A DNA stretch of 64,000 nucleotides, taken from positions 1-64,000 of the forward strand of contig WNNJ02003205.1 of assembly GCA_012934845.2 (NCBI GenBank), read 5' to 3'. This document shows, piece by piece, positions 42,432 to 53,635 of this stretch; the first letter of the stretch is position 1; every line of letters starts with the position of its first letter. Origin of the DNA: Pomphorhynchus laevis (lineage: Eukaryota > Acanthocephala > Palaeacanthocephala > Echinorhynchida > Pomphorhynchidae). The notes beneath the pieces were generated by a model. That model had not been told where the DNA came from, ran no database searches, and saw only the letters and a list, made by a program, of their open reading frames with translations. The position numbers and the translations under genes are program-made.

Positions 42432-44770
42432 AATCAAATCAGCTAACTGAGTCTTCGTATTAAATATAATTATAAAATAAACAAAACAATAATGCGAAAT
42501 CAAATTGTAATAATTAAATAATAAAATTAATAATTGTTTTTAGATTTTAATTTAAATTAAATTAAAATAAAAAATTGAAGTTTAAAATAAACGTCATTTT
42601 TATAAATTGACTGATAAATAACAGACGTTGTATCAGAATAAGAATTAGAAGTAATCAGGAGGAACAGCAATGCTATCAGGTTTCGGCCCCTAACTCCTCT
42701 ACCCAACATAGCAGCGGGGCCAAATACATGCTAATGATGTATTTCCTCTGCTTAAATTTGATTATTTAGTATCTTATTCTAATACAAAGTATATTATTTA
42801 TTATCTACCATACAACTTTTCCGCAAATGATTTTAAATTTATTTTTAATATTATTGTGTTGATTTGTATATTTTACTATTTTCTGTCTGATGGTATTTTT
42901 ATAATAATTTAGTTTAAAATATGTATCTAGTAATATCATAATCATATCTACAAAAATGATTTGTAGATAATGTTTACTATACGCAAATGAAACCTGATAA
43001 TTCATTTTAAACTAAAAAACCAGCAATTAAATAATTTTGATCAGAGGTCATCAGGAGGAACTGCTATGCTATCAGGTTTCGGCCTCTAACTCCTTTACCC
43101 AACATAGCAGCTTAAAATTAGTCAGCTATAATTGGGCTACAATTACCACCTATTGGAACTCATTTACTTGTCTAAATATATATGTATAAATATCTTATAC
43201 CTTATTTAAAGAATATATTTACTTATATCTAATCTTATTATTTATTTACTTTTATAATTATTTAAAACTTTACCAATATTTATATATAGGTAAATATATT
43301 TACCTATAAATATATTTACGTATATTTATACTATTTAAGTTCTTTATACATATCTTTATTAATTTTATCTTTCCTTTTATAATTGTTTGTTATTTTCATT
43401 TCATTTTTAATTTTATCAAATATATAATCTTTCCAAATTTTTATCTTAGATATATTCGAGCTTTCACTATTAATCAGCTTACTAAAGTAATCATTTAAGT
43501 CATTTTATAACGAATTGTAAATTTTATTTTTGTCGTTGTTATTTTTTAATCTATATTTATACCCTTTTGATAGCAGCTTTCTTAATTCACAATTTTTAAT
43601 TAATTCTAGATTATGGGTACATATATGTTCATTTATTATATCAAAACTAAGAATTTTACAATTGCATTATGTTTCCATTATGTTTCTAATATTATCGTTA
43701 CATATTGATTTTAATTCTTTATTATAATTACAAATTTTTCGTCCTAATGGTGGTAGGAGTTTATACCTTATTTTAGGAATATATTTATTTAAATCTGATC
43801 CTATTATTTCTTTACTTTTAGAATTGTTTAAAAGTCCGGCTATATTTATGTTATCTTTATATTTATTAATGAAGTTTATGATTAATGTATATTTTCTATT
43901 GTTATTATTAAAATTTTTTGTACGATTATAGTATTTTGTATTACAATAACTGTCTATTATACAACTTAGCCTATCATAGTCGTTAATTAATTTTTGATTT
44001 ATTGAACATATGATATCTTTAGAAAAACTTCTTATATTTACATAAAGATTTTATAATTTATTATCTCTTAAAAGTTGTTTTAATATTTCAAATTGTTCAT
44101 AAATATATTTCTATTTTAATATTTTTAACTCTATTTTCCTATTCCTTTTACCACCATTACTTCTTGGTTTACGTTTAACCGGATTATTATAATATAGTTG
44201 TTTATTACTACTTCTGCCAATTCCTTGTACCACGCCATTCAATCCTAATGGGTACATGGAATTGAGCGTTTTAATCCAAAAATCTTCTTTTTCTAATAGC
44301 TTTTGATTTAATATTGACTTATTTTCTTCACCAATATGTTCTAAAATAAATAATTTACAGTTTTTAATATCATGTCCTATTAATCTCATATGTTTATGAA
44401 ATATAGTTTGACTATTATGCTGTATATTATATATGTGTTGCCTAAACCTAGTTTTTAAGATTTGATATGTTTTTCCTATATACTGCAATCCACATGTACA
44501 TTGTATAAGATACACTACACCTGCGGTATTGCAGTTGCAATGATCATTAATATTTAATTAAAAACATTTGTTTGTCGTATTAATTACAATACAATTATTA
44601 TTTATAACATCACAAACTATACAATTTTTTCTGTTACATTTAAAAGACCTAAAATTAAAATCAATAGTACTCCAATCTGGTTGAGTACATGTAACTTTTA
44701 AGTCATAATTTTTAACGTTGCTTTTTCGGTGTCGCCACCTAGTTTAGTTGACTCAGACTAAACTTACAAC
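42432..44770 (-). mobile_element. Naiad-type PLE (N9) with best-preserved GIY-YIG
   Basis: Minus strand, in the last host intron. The 5' end (44770) matches N1's exactly. In order: zinc motif (about 44690-44540), GIY-YIG (44515-44111), linker (44110-43340), then a mini-Naiad-like junction piece (43340-43030) and a separate 3' block (43005-42432) with a second hairpin. Most of the RT is missing, so this is a composite or deleted copy. Several breaks. Confidence 0.75.
44111..44515 (-). CDS. GIY-YIG endonuclease domain of Naiad N9
   Basis: A single open frame of 134 codons: MYLIQCTCGLQYIGKTYQ (the GIY-YIG pair of strands, here LIQ and YIG), then RFRQHIYNIQH (conserved Arg and helix), NCKLFILEHI, LLEKEDFWIKTLNSMYPLGL (Glu and Asn/Trp positions of the GIY-YIG core) and GVVQGIGRSSNKQL. 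Upstream on the same strand, CNRKNCIVC and HCNCNTAGVVYLI give the preceding zinc motif. In classical Penelope the nuclease follows the RT; here it precedes it, as in Naiad/Chlamys PLEs. Confidence 0.8.
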   Translation of the reverse strand: MYLIQCTCGLQYIGKTYQILKTRFRQHIYNIQHNSQTIFHKHMRLIGHDIKNCKLFILEHIGEENKSILNQKLLEKEDFWIKTLNSMYPLGLNGVVQGIGRSSNKQLYYNNPVKRKPRSNGGKRNRKIELKILK

Positions 44771-45422
44771 GACCCATTCAGCGTATTTTTATTATATTAT
44801 GTATTTTTCCAATCTGGTTGAGTACATGTAATTTTTGTTAAGTAACTAAATAAATTTTGTAAATTGGAGTAAGAATAAATCAAATTTTTATTTTTAAATA
44901 TAAAATTCATTAAATCAAATAATTTTACACATAAATTCGTTGAAAATTTATGAATATAAAATCAGTTTGCAAATTGAACATTTTTAAATCATTTTCATTT
45001 TTAAATTGTTTTAAATGACTTTTACATTTTTCTTCGTTGGCAAACCTTGATATACTGATTTTTAAGTTGAAAATTTAAGAATAAATGCTTGATTTAAAAG
45101 TATCCAATTTAATAACAGAAATTTGATAACAGTTTTTCAAAAACAGAAACACACAGCATGCGCATAACTACAATCAGTTTGCGATTTAGAAATTTTCAAA
45201 TTATGTTCAACTTAGAGTTTTAATTTTTTAATAAGAAATTTAAAGTTTAAAATTAATTTTTTCATTAACATTCTTCCAACATGGCCGAAGCCATGTGGAA
45301 ATAAGGTATAATTAAATCATTTCTTTATTATTTATAAAATCATTTTTATCACATCATATTTAATCATTTTATTGTTTTTTATAAATACAAAAAATCTCCA
45401 GAAAATTACGTAATTATCTGAA

Positions 45423-45700
45423 TATGCTAATAGAAGTTAGCGAAATATCAAAAATCTTCATCGCAGAAACGATTAACACACCGGGTAGTTCACCAGCAAA
45501 GGAATATGTTCGCAACTCACCCAACCCATAAGCTGTACTTTGAATGATTTAGCATCGGATATGTTTACGATGTTACCAGGAAGACAATTCCACGCGTTGA
45601 TCGCTAGATGTGAAAGTCGAACATGAGACGGGCATCTTCCGTGACTTGAAACTACCAATTTCTTTGAATGCCCTCATCTTCCCATTATCTTATTAAGGTG
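45423..45700 (-). pseudogene. LINE 3' fragment whose tail matches repeat R
   Basis: The minus strand reads SSHGRCPSHVRLSHLAINAW, NCLPGNIVNI and SFKVQL then a stop near 45474; 'NAWN.LP..IV...S...FK..L' is a LINE RT C-terminus. Its 3' UTR (45455-45423) is GATATTTCGCTAACTTCTATTAGCAT, nearly the same as the end of repeat R copies. Confidence 0.45.
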
Positions 45701-45714
45701 TTAATAAGAGATAT

Positions 45715-46025
45715 ATAGGATGCTAACATAAGTTAGGGAAATATCAAATAAAATTTTCTATATTCTTTGATCCAGCTCCAATAATTCTTTATCAATAATT
45801 GATCATTATCAACTATTTAAAATCGTTCGACAGTCATATGGAGGCACTGGTCTGCAATTATTGAGAATCTTAGAGAAAATCGAAATCAAGAGATCGAAAT
45901 CTAAAATGTAATTTTCTAAAGATGCTAATATAAGTTAACGAAATATCAAATAATAATTTTCCTCATTCTTTGATCCAGCTTCAATAATTCTTTATTGATA
46001 ATAGATCATTATCAACTATTTAAAA
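45715..46025 (-). repeat. Dispersed repeat R, two tandem copies
   Basis: 45717-45815 and 45914-46022 share, on the minus strand, the order AATTATTG..GCTGGATCAAAGAAT..GAAAATT..GATATTTCSCTAACTTAT..TTAGCATC. The final GCTAAC-ATAA-GTTAGC is a small palindrome. Other copies: 49800-49905, 57892-57925 and 60325-60395. Confidence 0.6.
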
Positions 46026-46546
46026 ATAATATTTGCTTTTAAAGGTTTCCTATTCATATTCTTCCAATGACGTATTATAAAATAATTTTCAAAAATAGCA
46101 GAAATAGTAAGTTTAATTAAAATCTTAAATATTTTTTCGTCTTCAATCATATATCATTTAAGCCCTTCAAATCCTTGTAAACACTTTTCATCCCCTTTTA
46201 TCCCTCTATAATCCTCTATTAATCCCTAATATCACCTTTAAATAAAAATTAAAAAATATAATTTTTAGATTATCTGGAAGAATTAAAAATCTTTTGATTA
46301 TTTTATAAACAAATTTGTTGCCTCTCTTTGTCGGTTCTTCACTTGCCCGTAGTAATTAGTACCTCCGTCAATTTTCAAACATGTACTTAACGAGAAATGC
46401 TTACTCGTTTTGTAAAACAAGTAAGCATTTCAGTTAATGCTTGACTGAAATCTATATTAACAAAAAACTATATTTATTACAGTTAAAGAAATTAAATTGT
46501 GCCTGAAAAATATTTAAATATATTAAAATATTTTATTTATTTTTAG

Positions 46547-46708
46547 ATTTTAATTACAGATCAGATAAAATGCAATTTCAAAGATCACAGCTTATCACCT
46601 CATATATTAACCTGTCCATCATTTGAATCGATGTTTACAGCAATTATGAAATTAGCAACGAATAGTAAGCCCGATGACGCGAATCCACTGGATATACAGT
46701 TTTATTAG
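46547..46708 (+). CDS. Host gene last exon: RAD51-paralogue-like C-terminus
   Basis: A TTTATTTTTAG acceptor opens 53 codons in phase 0 with the donor at 42269: ILITDQIKCNFKDHSLSPHI, LTCPSFESMFTAIMK and a tail ending DIQFY, TAG at 46706. ILITDQI corresponds to the strand with 'vvvTNQv' in RAD51 family members, where Thr-Asn-Gln is common and Thr-Asp-Gln is seen here. The intron (42269-46546) holds a Naiad PLE and repeats. The coding frame is clean, unlike the retroelements around it, which supports a live host gene, but the full set of exons between 28.1 and 42.0 kb was not found. Confidence 0.4.
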   Translation: MLITDQIKCNFKDHSLSPHILTCPSFESMFTAIMKLATNSKPDDANPLDIQFY

Positions 46709-47594
46709 GTTTAACTATAAAAGAATACGCGTTTTATTTCTTCTATTTCTTTATTCCCCCTGATTTACTTGTAGAGCAGAAATTGTATTCTTCTGGTTAA
46801 GAGACCAAAGTCTTTTCATATACATTTCTATCCATCATTTGATAATTTACGTATAATGTAATTTAAATGTTTATTTTCTCTGCATATACTAAAAAATAAA
46901 CTTCAACAGTGAAGTTTATTAAAATTTAAAATAATTAAAGAATTAAAATTAAATTATTTAAATTATTTTGACTGGCATTTGTTTTGTACTTTTTTATCAT
47001 CATAAACTTTATCTATTTAGTCCTCTATATATGCAGCGGCATATGTCTTCACAAAATAAAATATTAATATCACTAGAAAAATATACAAAATTAATTATAT
47101 TTAGGATTACAAAATTAATTATATTTTGTATGAATATGTGATGTGATCACATCAGGATATATACCCTTTTTATATACATTTTGTTGACATTATACATTGC
47201 ATTTCGGTTGAATCGATTATGTAAAATAAGCTATAAAAATAATAGAAACGTTTAGGTCCACTGATGAAATATTCTATTGTTAATTGTTTATGGTTAATTG
47301 TTAGTAGATCAATTTGTGCCATAGCTTAATTGGCTCACATTTTCTGATACAATGCTAATTTTAAATGCACAAGATGCAACACAAATGGTCTTCAAAATTT
47401 ATAAATTCTATAACATTTTATTATAAAAATTTTAAGAGCTTAATTTTAGAACAAAAATTTTAAGAGCATAAACACACATTTGAACTTTCTTGATAATTAA
47501 CTACTTACAAATGAACAACCAATGAATCAAACACAAAGATCTCAAGCAATCAACGAGAATTGAATCCCTCCGGCTAACTATCTGCCCATATTAA
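46709..47594. other. AT-rich region downstream of the host gene
   Basis: No gene or repeat recognised except AT-rich runs. It would hold the 3' UTR of the upstream host gene; AATAAA occurs near 46898 and 47057. Confidence 0.35.
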
Positions 47595-48976
47595 ATGTAT
47601 CCTGAGAGAGATCAAATAACCTACATATTTCCTCTCAAGTCAATGAATCAAACTTTTTATGGTTCAGATATGTTGAACAATGATTGCTTTAACTCGATTT
47701 TAACAAGAAACTCGAAATGTTGTGCTTGCAATGGTGTGAACGCAGTTTATAGAAGTTGTGCTTGTGTAAAGGCATGCCGTAAGTGCGTGGATTGTTCTGC
47801 TTCAAAATGCCTTAACTAAGAGCTAGTTGACAAAGATCCCGTTGATAATGGTAAATACTTGCAACCTTTAGCCTTAACTAATAAAATTCGTGATTCCGCG
47901 ACTTGTGCATCTTTAGAATTAAAATGCACTAACCGAGATTGTCCGGTATACTCCTTAGTAAAAGTACCTCGACAAATATCTAGGGAATTCTTTTTAAAAG
48001 ATTTCTTTTGTGGGTACTGTAGTGCAAAGAATTTAGTTGATATCAAGGAATCTCTAAAATCAATTGTATTTGGCATAGATCGTATGAAGAACGAACTTAA
48101 ATCTTTTACCCTTTCTCTTCAGGAAATTTAGTGACAGGTAATGTAAGTGCACATTTTAAAAGTCAAACATCCACTGGTAGTTACGCTTCGGTTGATAGGA
48201 ATGCGATTTCTCGTTCACTTCTTACTACTTCACGTATATCACATAGTTCGCCTCTTGAATTCGTTCGCGCTTGTGAACGTGAAACTATGCGTGCCTCAAT
48301 GTCATTATTAGAGGATTACCAACATCAGAAAATGACATGGGGGAAGTTCGGAATGTCTTATCAAGTGTTGGAGTCGACCCTAAAGACACACTACGTATTC
48401 GGATTTATCGTCTTCCTGCACGTCGAACAGACGTCCCTCCTTGGTTATTACTAACTACAGATGAACAAACATCTAATAGTATTTATCAAATGCTTATATA
48501 CAAAAACATTTCGATATTTACCGAAATGTATTTATTCATCCAGATCTTTCGATTTCAGAAAGAGAAGCTCGTAATCTTCTCTTAAATGAATTACACGAAA
48601 AAAGAAAGTCAGATCCATCTAATTTTTATTTTATACGAGAGAATAGAATAGTTCGATCTTTAAAAAAGCAAATATATTCTTCAATACCTTCCGAAACAAA
48701 TATCGTAACTCCTAACAGCTGACTAGATAAACGGATCAATACACATGTATCATTTGCCTTGTTTTGTTCAATGTAGAAGGCCTCCAGTCACTTGTAAACG
48801 ATGGTATTACGTCGTGGCTTAATGATTACGACATTTTGGTCTTGTGTGAAATATTTTGCGGTACAGATTTATTATTGAAATACTTCTACTCCCGGCGATA
48901 TCAACTATGCGTGGTCGTCCTGTAGGTGGAGTGATTGTAGCAATAAAGCCTTTTTTCGAAAATTGGACTTTTGAAA
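47595..48976 (+). mobile_element. LINE family C, copy 1: 5' half (ORF1 and start of endonuclease)
   Basis: Plus strand. Frames carry CCACNGVNAVYRSCACVK with CVDCSASKCLN (CXC-like), then ELKCTNRDCPVYSLVKVPRQ and FFCGYCSAKNLVD (second zinc pair), then SRSLLTTSRISHSSP, the VRACERE helix and, in ORF2, FNVEGLQSLVNDGI and GRPVGGVIVAIKPF of the endonuclease. The zinc parts are in one frame except for a TAA at 47817. Truncated at 48976 by a LINE B slice. Homologous to the fuller copy at 53-57 kb. Confidence 0.75.
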
Positions 48977-49482
48977 GATCGAGCGATATTACCACACTAC
49001 ACAGTCCTTTGTCACGAGCGGAGAGCAGATCAGAAAATACTTTATGACATGCTAGTTCGGTGGAATGATTGGAGCGGAAAGCAGATTGAAAATAAAGGGT
49101 AGAGCTGCGATGAAGAGAGATACTTGTTTATCTGATCTAAGACAAGGTGTTCAAGAATTTTAGATAAGGTTGGTAGAATTGATATTGGGCGATAAGATGA
49201 AGGAAGAGAGCGGTCAAGTGAAAGCTTTTTAAGTAGAGGACGAACAATTGACGTTTTCCAAAGAACAGGAAATATTCCATTCACGATTAACGAGTTAAAG
49301 AGGCTGATAAGGAAAGGTGTGAAGTCTGTTGACAACAATTTGAGAATTCGAGTAGGGATGTGATCGGCAGGAGAGGACTTACAAGTTAACGAAATAAGAA
49401 GGCAAGATACCACATCTTCAGATACCCCAAGTAGATAAAAGAGTTCAGGGATACGAACAGACGAGATACAATAAGTTTGTGG
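48977..49482 (-). mobile_element. LINE family B internal slice (copy 2)
   Basis: Minus strand, about 505 bp nearly identical to 21440-21945 of LINE B copy 1: SCLLISLTCKSSPADHIPT, SSYRPISILPTLSKILE. It lacks the 3' end of the element, so it is not a standard truncated insertion. The left join to LINE C contains 12 bases (GAAAGATCGAGC) common to both elements. Confidence 0.8.
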
Positions 49483-49990
49483 AAGGATTTCTACGGATCA
49501 ATAGTTATTTTTGCCCTTTATTGATACGGACTGTAAAATGTGTTTCACAATTGTGGATATCCTAGTTAAGTTTAGCATTTTATTTATCTCTGATACAATT
49601 GTTTAGAAATAGCTTAATAAAAATTTTAATTTAAAATTTAAATTATTCTTTTTTAATTTTATATTAAAAATAATTTAATGTTTAAAATAATGTTTCGACA
49701 ATCAAACAATACAATTTACAAAGTAAACATTGACAAAAGCTGTTATGTTTATAAGAGAGTAATTCTTGGATTGCTCGTATATTTTGATTAAATAATTTAA
49801 ATTTAATCAATTATTTTTTTAAATAATTGATAATTATCTATTAATGATAAAGAATTATTGGAGCTGGATCAAAGAAAAGAGGATTTTTTATTGATATTTC
49901 GCTAACCTTTATCCCCCTTTCCCCCAAATAATTATTAGTAATTATAAACAATTATTAATAACTAATTAATAATTATTAATATTATTAATA
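49483..49990. other. AT-rich stretch with a repeat R copy
   Basis: 49800-49905 is repeat R (GGAGCTGGATCAAAGAAAAG, GATATTTCGCTAACC). The rest is AT-rich with no recognised feature. Confidence 0.5.
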
Positions 49991-50896
49991 ATATTCTGAG
50001 TGATTTATTAGACCTTTGCCGTCTTTTGACGATTGACCATAAAAAAGGTTAACAGTGAGGTTCATTCCTAGATAAGTTTACGAACGCGAAAATTCCAGCG
50101 GCACGTTATGCAATGTAAGCTTATTATGCTTGCAACGTAGACCACCCTTACGAAACTTGACGACTTTGGTCTTTTCGATGTTAACCTTCATTTTGTAAGA
50201 TGTACAATAATGATATAACGCATCTAAGGCTCTTTGATAAGAAGATATAGTGTCCGGCACTATGGCAAAATCATCTGCATACATCACTGACCATACCCTG
50301 TTCGAATTTCGACATAGGCAGTTTGGGAGGTCCATAACGAAGAAAGCAAAAAGTAGGGTGCTAAGAGGATCTCCTTGCAGGACACCACGGTTTGCGCAAA
50401 AGGATTGTGAAAACTGAATCCCGTCAAATATTCTAAGTGAACTTGGTTGAAGGATGCTGCTTATAAGTTGAAGAAAGCGGCCATATACTTTAGCACCATG
50501 TTCAACCTTTCTTAATAATAAGTTTCGATATATGGAATCAACAGCTTTCTCAAAGTCCACAAAAATCGTGTAGAGTGATTTATGCGCTTCGAACTTTTCT
50601 ATTACAAGTGCTCGTAAAACTCTCAGAGCATCACTCGTACTTCTGCCTTGTCGAAATCCATATTGCTCAAATGGAAGTAAATGCTGCCGATATCTAATTA
50701 GTCGTATATAAACGATCTGCGTCAAGAGTTTGTATGAATGATTCAGGAGCGATATACTACGATAGGAATCAAGGAGATATCTATTACCCTTATCTTTATA
50801 AAGAACCTTCACAATTTCCTCTCTCCATTCCTGAGGTAGCGGATCTCCACATAGAAACGAGTTAAACATATGTAACCAATAATTGCTAAGAAGCAA
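49991..50896 (-). mobile_element. LINE family C, copy 2: RT fragment joined to the 3' end
   Basis: The frame 50896-50078 has 272 codons with no internal stop: LLNHSYKLLTQIVYIRLIRY, QYGFRQGRSTSDALRVLRAL, FVDFEKAVDSIYR (motif A), GVLQGDPLSTLLFAF, VMYADDFAIV (motif C intact) and KTKVVKFRKGGLRCKHNKL. It then jumps to a 3' tail with TTGACGATTGACCATAAAAA (49991-50054). Thumb and zinc-knuckle parts are missing between. Minus strand. Confidence 0.75.
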
Positions 50897-50926
50897 TTAT
50901 TGCTATCAATAATTGCTTATTAATAT

Positions 50927-51330
50927 TATTCTGAGTGATTTATTAGACCTTTGCCGTCTTTTGACGATTGGTCATAAAAAAGGTTAACATACAAATACAC
51001 AAATTAGTTTTGATTAACTTTGTCGATCAATGCCAGAGACGGGATACTGAGCAGTGGAATACGTGAAGCAAGTCTGCACAGGCTCCATCACAGAATTTGC
51101 AGCTACATTTAATAGATCGTTCATGGAATTTAAGGGCGATTTTACATAAGCTATCATGGTAGCCGTGTATACAAGCTCGAAATGGTAGGCATCGACTTCT
51201 TGAGTGTTTCAGCTTCCAATTGGATTGAAATCGCATTGGGGTAATTTGTAATAATGAGCCTATCCGTGTTATGCTCTCCTCCCAACGTTTTTTGTATACG
51301 CAGAAAACTGGAGTCATAGGGGGCTTTAGA
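50927..51330 (-). mobile_element. LINE family C, copy 3: C-terminal zinc region and 3' end
   Basis: Minus strand frame 51317-51027: PFRACIHGYHDSLCKIALKF, RSIKCSCKFCDGACADLLHV and FHCS, a C..C..C..H..C pattern that closes the family C ORF2 (copy 5: RVSTHGYHDKYCSIKI, CICIFCRHLCKSILHVFSC). Its 3' tail (50990-50927) is nearly identical to that of copy 2. Copies 2 and 3 are separate or rearranged pieces of the same family. Confidence 0.7.
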
Positions 51331-51690
51331 CGTTGCCGTAGAACTACTGATAACGGCTGTTGATCAAGAAGATATGCTTTTGAAGTCGAGTGACATTTAG
51401 ATGAGACACCCGCAAACCTCTTCAGAAATAACTATTTACTCTTTTCTATCATTTTAAAATTTTGAACTGAGAGGTTGGAACAAATCACACTGAGGCGGTA
51501 GGTTAAGATCGGCTCTAACATTATTGAGAAGTACCGAAATGTTCCTCATAAGACAATAAAGATACCTTTTTTGCAAATGACAATGCACTTACTAATTTGC
51601 ATATTTTCATGTCAAAGTGTTTTTGGAATGACCATTTCGATGTTAGTAAGACGCCTAGATATTTATAATTGTTAATGAATTCAATTATCC
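51331..51690. other. Spacer between LINE C pieces
   Basis: A weak minus-strand coding impression continues from copy 3 near 51400-51330 (possibly more ORF2). Otherwise nothing recognised. Confidence 0.3.
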
Positions 51691-52900
51691 GTTTGTGTCA
51701 GAAAGGGCAGACAATGCACAAACTGCTTTGCTGTAAATTGTTCTAATAGAGCTCATTTGGTATCTCACCACAATTATTCTGCCGACACAAATTCTAAGGA
51801 TGTTAGAATTCAGACAGGCGATGTGGAAGTTGGTATGGAGCACATTATCACATGTTCGACTGAATCTTGCCCATGTATGGTCAAGGTTTGGCTGCCCAGA
51901 TTACTCCCCAGAGGTTTTATTAAAAATAAAGTACTCTGTCCATATTGCAGTGCTATGCAATTTGAAATGCTTATCACCGAAACATCCGCTTTGAGACGAG
52001 AGATTACTGAGTTAAAAAAATATTCAAAACGAAAGAGCTACTCTAAATCTATCATCGCCTGCCTTTCCTACACTTGATAGATCAACGGACACAAACGCTT
52101 TTCATCTCAACAGAAAAACCTTCGCCAACGTCGTGCGTAAAGAGGTATGTAGGACGTTTCTGGCAACATCACATCACTCAGCAACACCATTATATCCTCT
52201 CAAGGTTATCCAAACATGCAACAGAGAACTAGACAGGTCTTCGAACATCATTGTTAAAGGTCTTCCTAAAACCGGGGATGATTATAGCGCTCTTAAAAAG
52301 TTATTTTCTGGAGTTTCACCGAAGAGAGGTGAAACTCCTGAAACTTTTTAGGAGTTTCACCAAAGACATCATCCACACTAGTTTCTACCTTGGCAGCTGT
52401 CCCACCTTTATCCGTATATCTGCGCAGTCTTCTTAATATGGTCGAAACTGTTAATTATACTGCAAATCTAGAAATATTTAACAAGAAAGTATCGGGGATT
52501 GATCCGGAACACTTTTTAACGCCAGTTGCCTGTCAACAGCATTGAAAAAATTCACACAATTGTAGGCGGCCATTGGTTTGGCGTTTCTCTACTCATGGGT
52601 ATCACGATAAGATTTGTCGTATACACATTCCTTTACATTCGCGATTGTCGTGCTGTTCGTGCAAATTTTGTTTGTGCGCTTGTTGGTCCTTACTTCATAT
52701 TTTCGAATGTCCATATTTGCAGCATTTGAGTTTGCAAGATATCGATCGTATGAAGTAAAGTTCACGATCTATCTGAGGCCTTTTAAGAGGAACAGTGCAG
52801 AAGCATTAGGGGCATAGTATATGACGAAGAGAAGATGCAATATATTGGTACAACGTCTAACATCAGCATCTGTTTAAATTGAATGTATTTGATTTATTGT
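51690..52900 (+). mobile_element. LINE family C, copy 4: ORF1 joined to the C-terminus
   Basis: Plus strand. The end of the CXC-like motif (CVRKGRQCTNCFAVNCSNR, 51700-51750) leads into the second zinc region (CSTESCPCMVKVWLPRLLPR, VLCPYCSAM; 51757-52077), then VRKEVCRTFLATSHHSATPL (52133). Near 52540 it jumps to the ORF2 end: FSTHGYHDKICRIHI, SCCSCKFCLCACWSLLHIFE (52573-52758). EN and most of the RT are deleted. A GGTGAAACTCCTGAAACTTT duplication at 52320-52365 marks a local rearrangement. Confidence 0.7.
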
Positions 52901-53188
52901 AACTATATTTTCTTTCTTTTATATTTTGTCGAAGCCGAGAGGCGCGATGGTAATAAATTTTCTCTTCATTATTTTTAATATTATTAATGAAATAAAAATT
53001 TTTCTTGGTTACATTCATCTTACAATAAATAACATACAGTTAATATACACAATCATCTTACATCGACGACAACCTTCGACGACAACCATCGACGGCAACC
53101 ATCGAATTTATAAGTGTTCTTGCCAATTACAATTTAACGTAAATACAAAGGAAATACGAACGAATATCAGGAAATAAACACAACGAAA

Positions 53189-53617
53189 ATGACAACGAAT
53201 ACATCAACTCACTGTTGCCCGTGTAATGGGCAGAACGCATTATGTAAAGCGTGTAAATGCGTGAAGTCTGGAAATCAATGTATAAATTGCCTTCCAGGTT
53301 CAAGATGCTGCAACAACAGTGTAAAATCTGGATTTCCTGACCGTTTACAAAGTGATACACCTGATAATGTATCATTTAGTGCACACAAGAACATGGAATC
53401 ACTTTCTGAATATGTTGCACTGGAACTAAAGTGTACGAACGTAGACTGCATGGTATACACTTTAGTTAAGGTTCCCAGACGTATCTCCCGTGATTTCTTT
53501 CATAGTGAATTCTTATGTGGAATATGCTCGGCAAACCGTATCTCTTCTCTCGAGAACATAATTAAGAATGCTTCGTCTCAAATCGAAAGTCTCAATAGTA
53601 AACTATCAAATATTTAA
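53189..53617 (+). CDS. LINE C ORF1, N-terminal part: CXC-like and zinc domains
   Basis: 142 codons. Residues 9-42: CCPCNGQNALCKACKCVKSG, NQCINCLPGSRCCNN, with the C-x2-C...C-x2-C-x-C...C-x2-C...C-x-N spacing of a CXC-like motif. Residues 74-115: LKCTNVDCMVYTLVKVPRRI, EFLCGICSAN, two further CxxC-type pairs in a zinc-finger arrangement, then a coiled-coil-like helix (SLENIIKNASSQIESLNSK). Copy 1 and copy 4 keep the same order. The likely role is RNA/DNA binding and assembly of the retroelement particle. It ends early relative to the rest of ORF1, which follows in another frame. Confidence 0.7.
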   Translation: MTTNTSTHCCPCNGQNALCKACKCVKSGNQCINCLPGSRCCNNSVKSGFPDRLQSDTPDNVSFSAHKNMESLSEYVALELKCTNVDCMVYTLVKVPRRISRDFFHSEFLCGICSANRISSLENIIKNASSQIESLNSKLSNI

Positions 53618-53635
53618 GAATCTATTAATTTCAAT

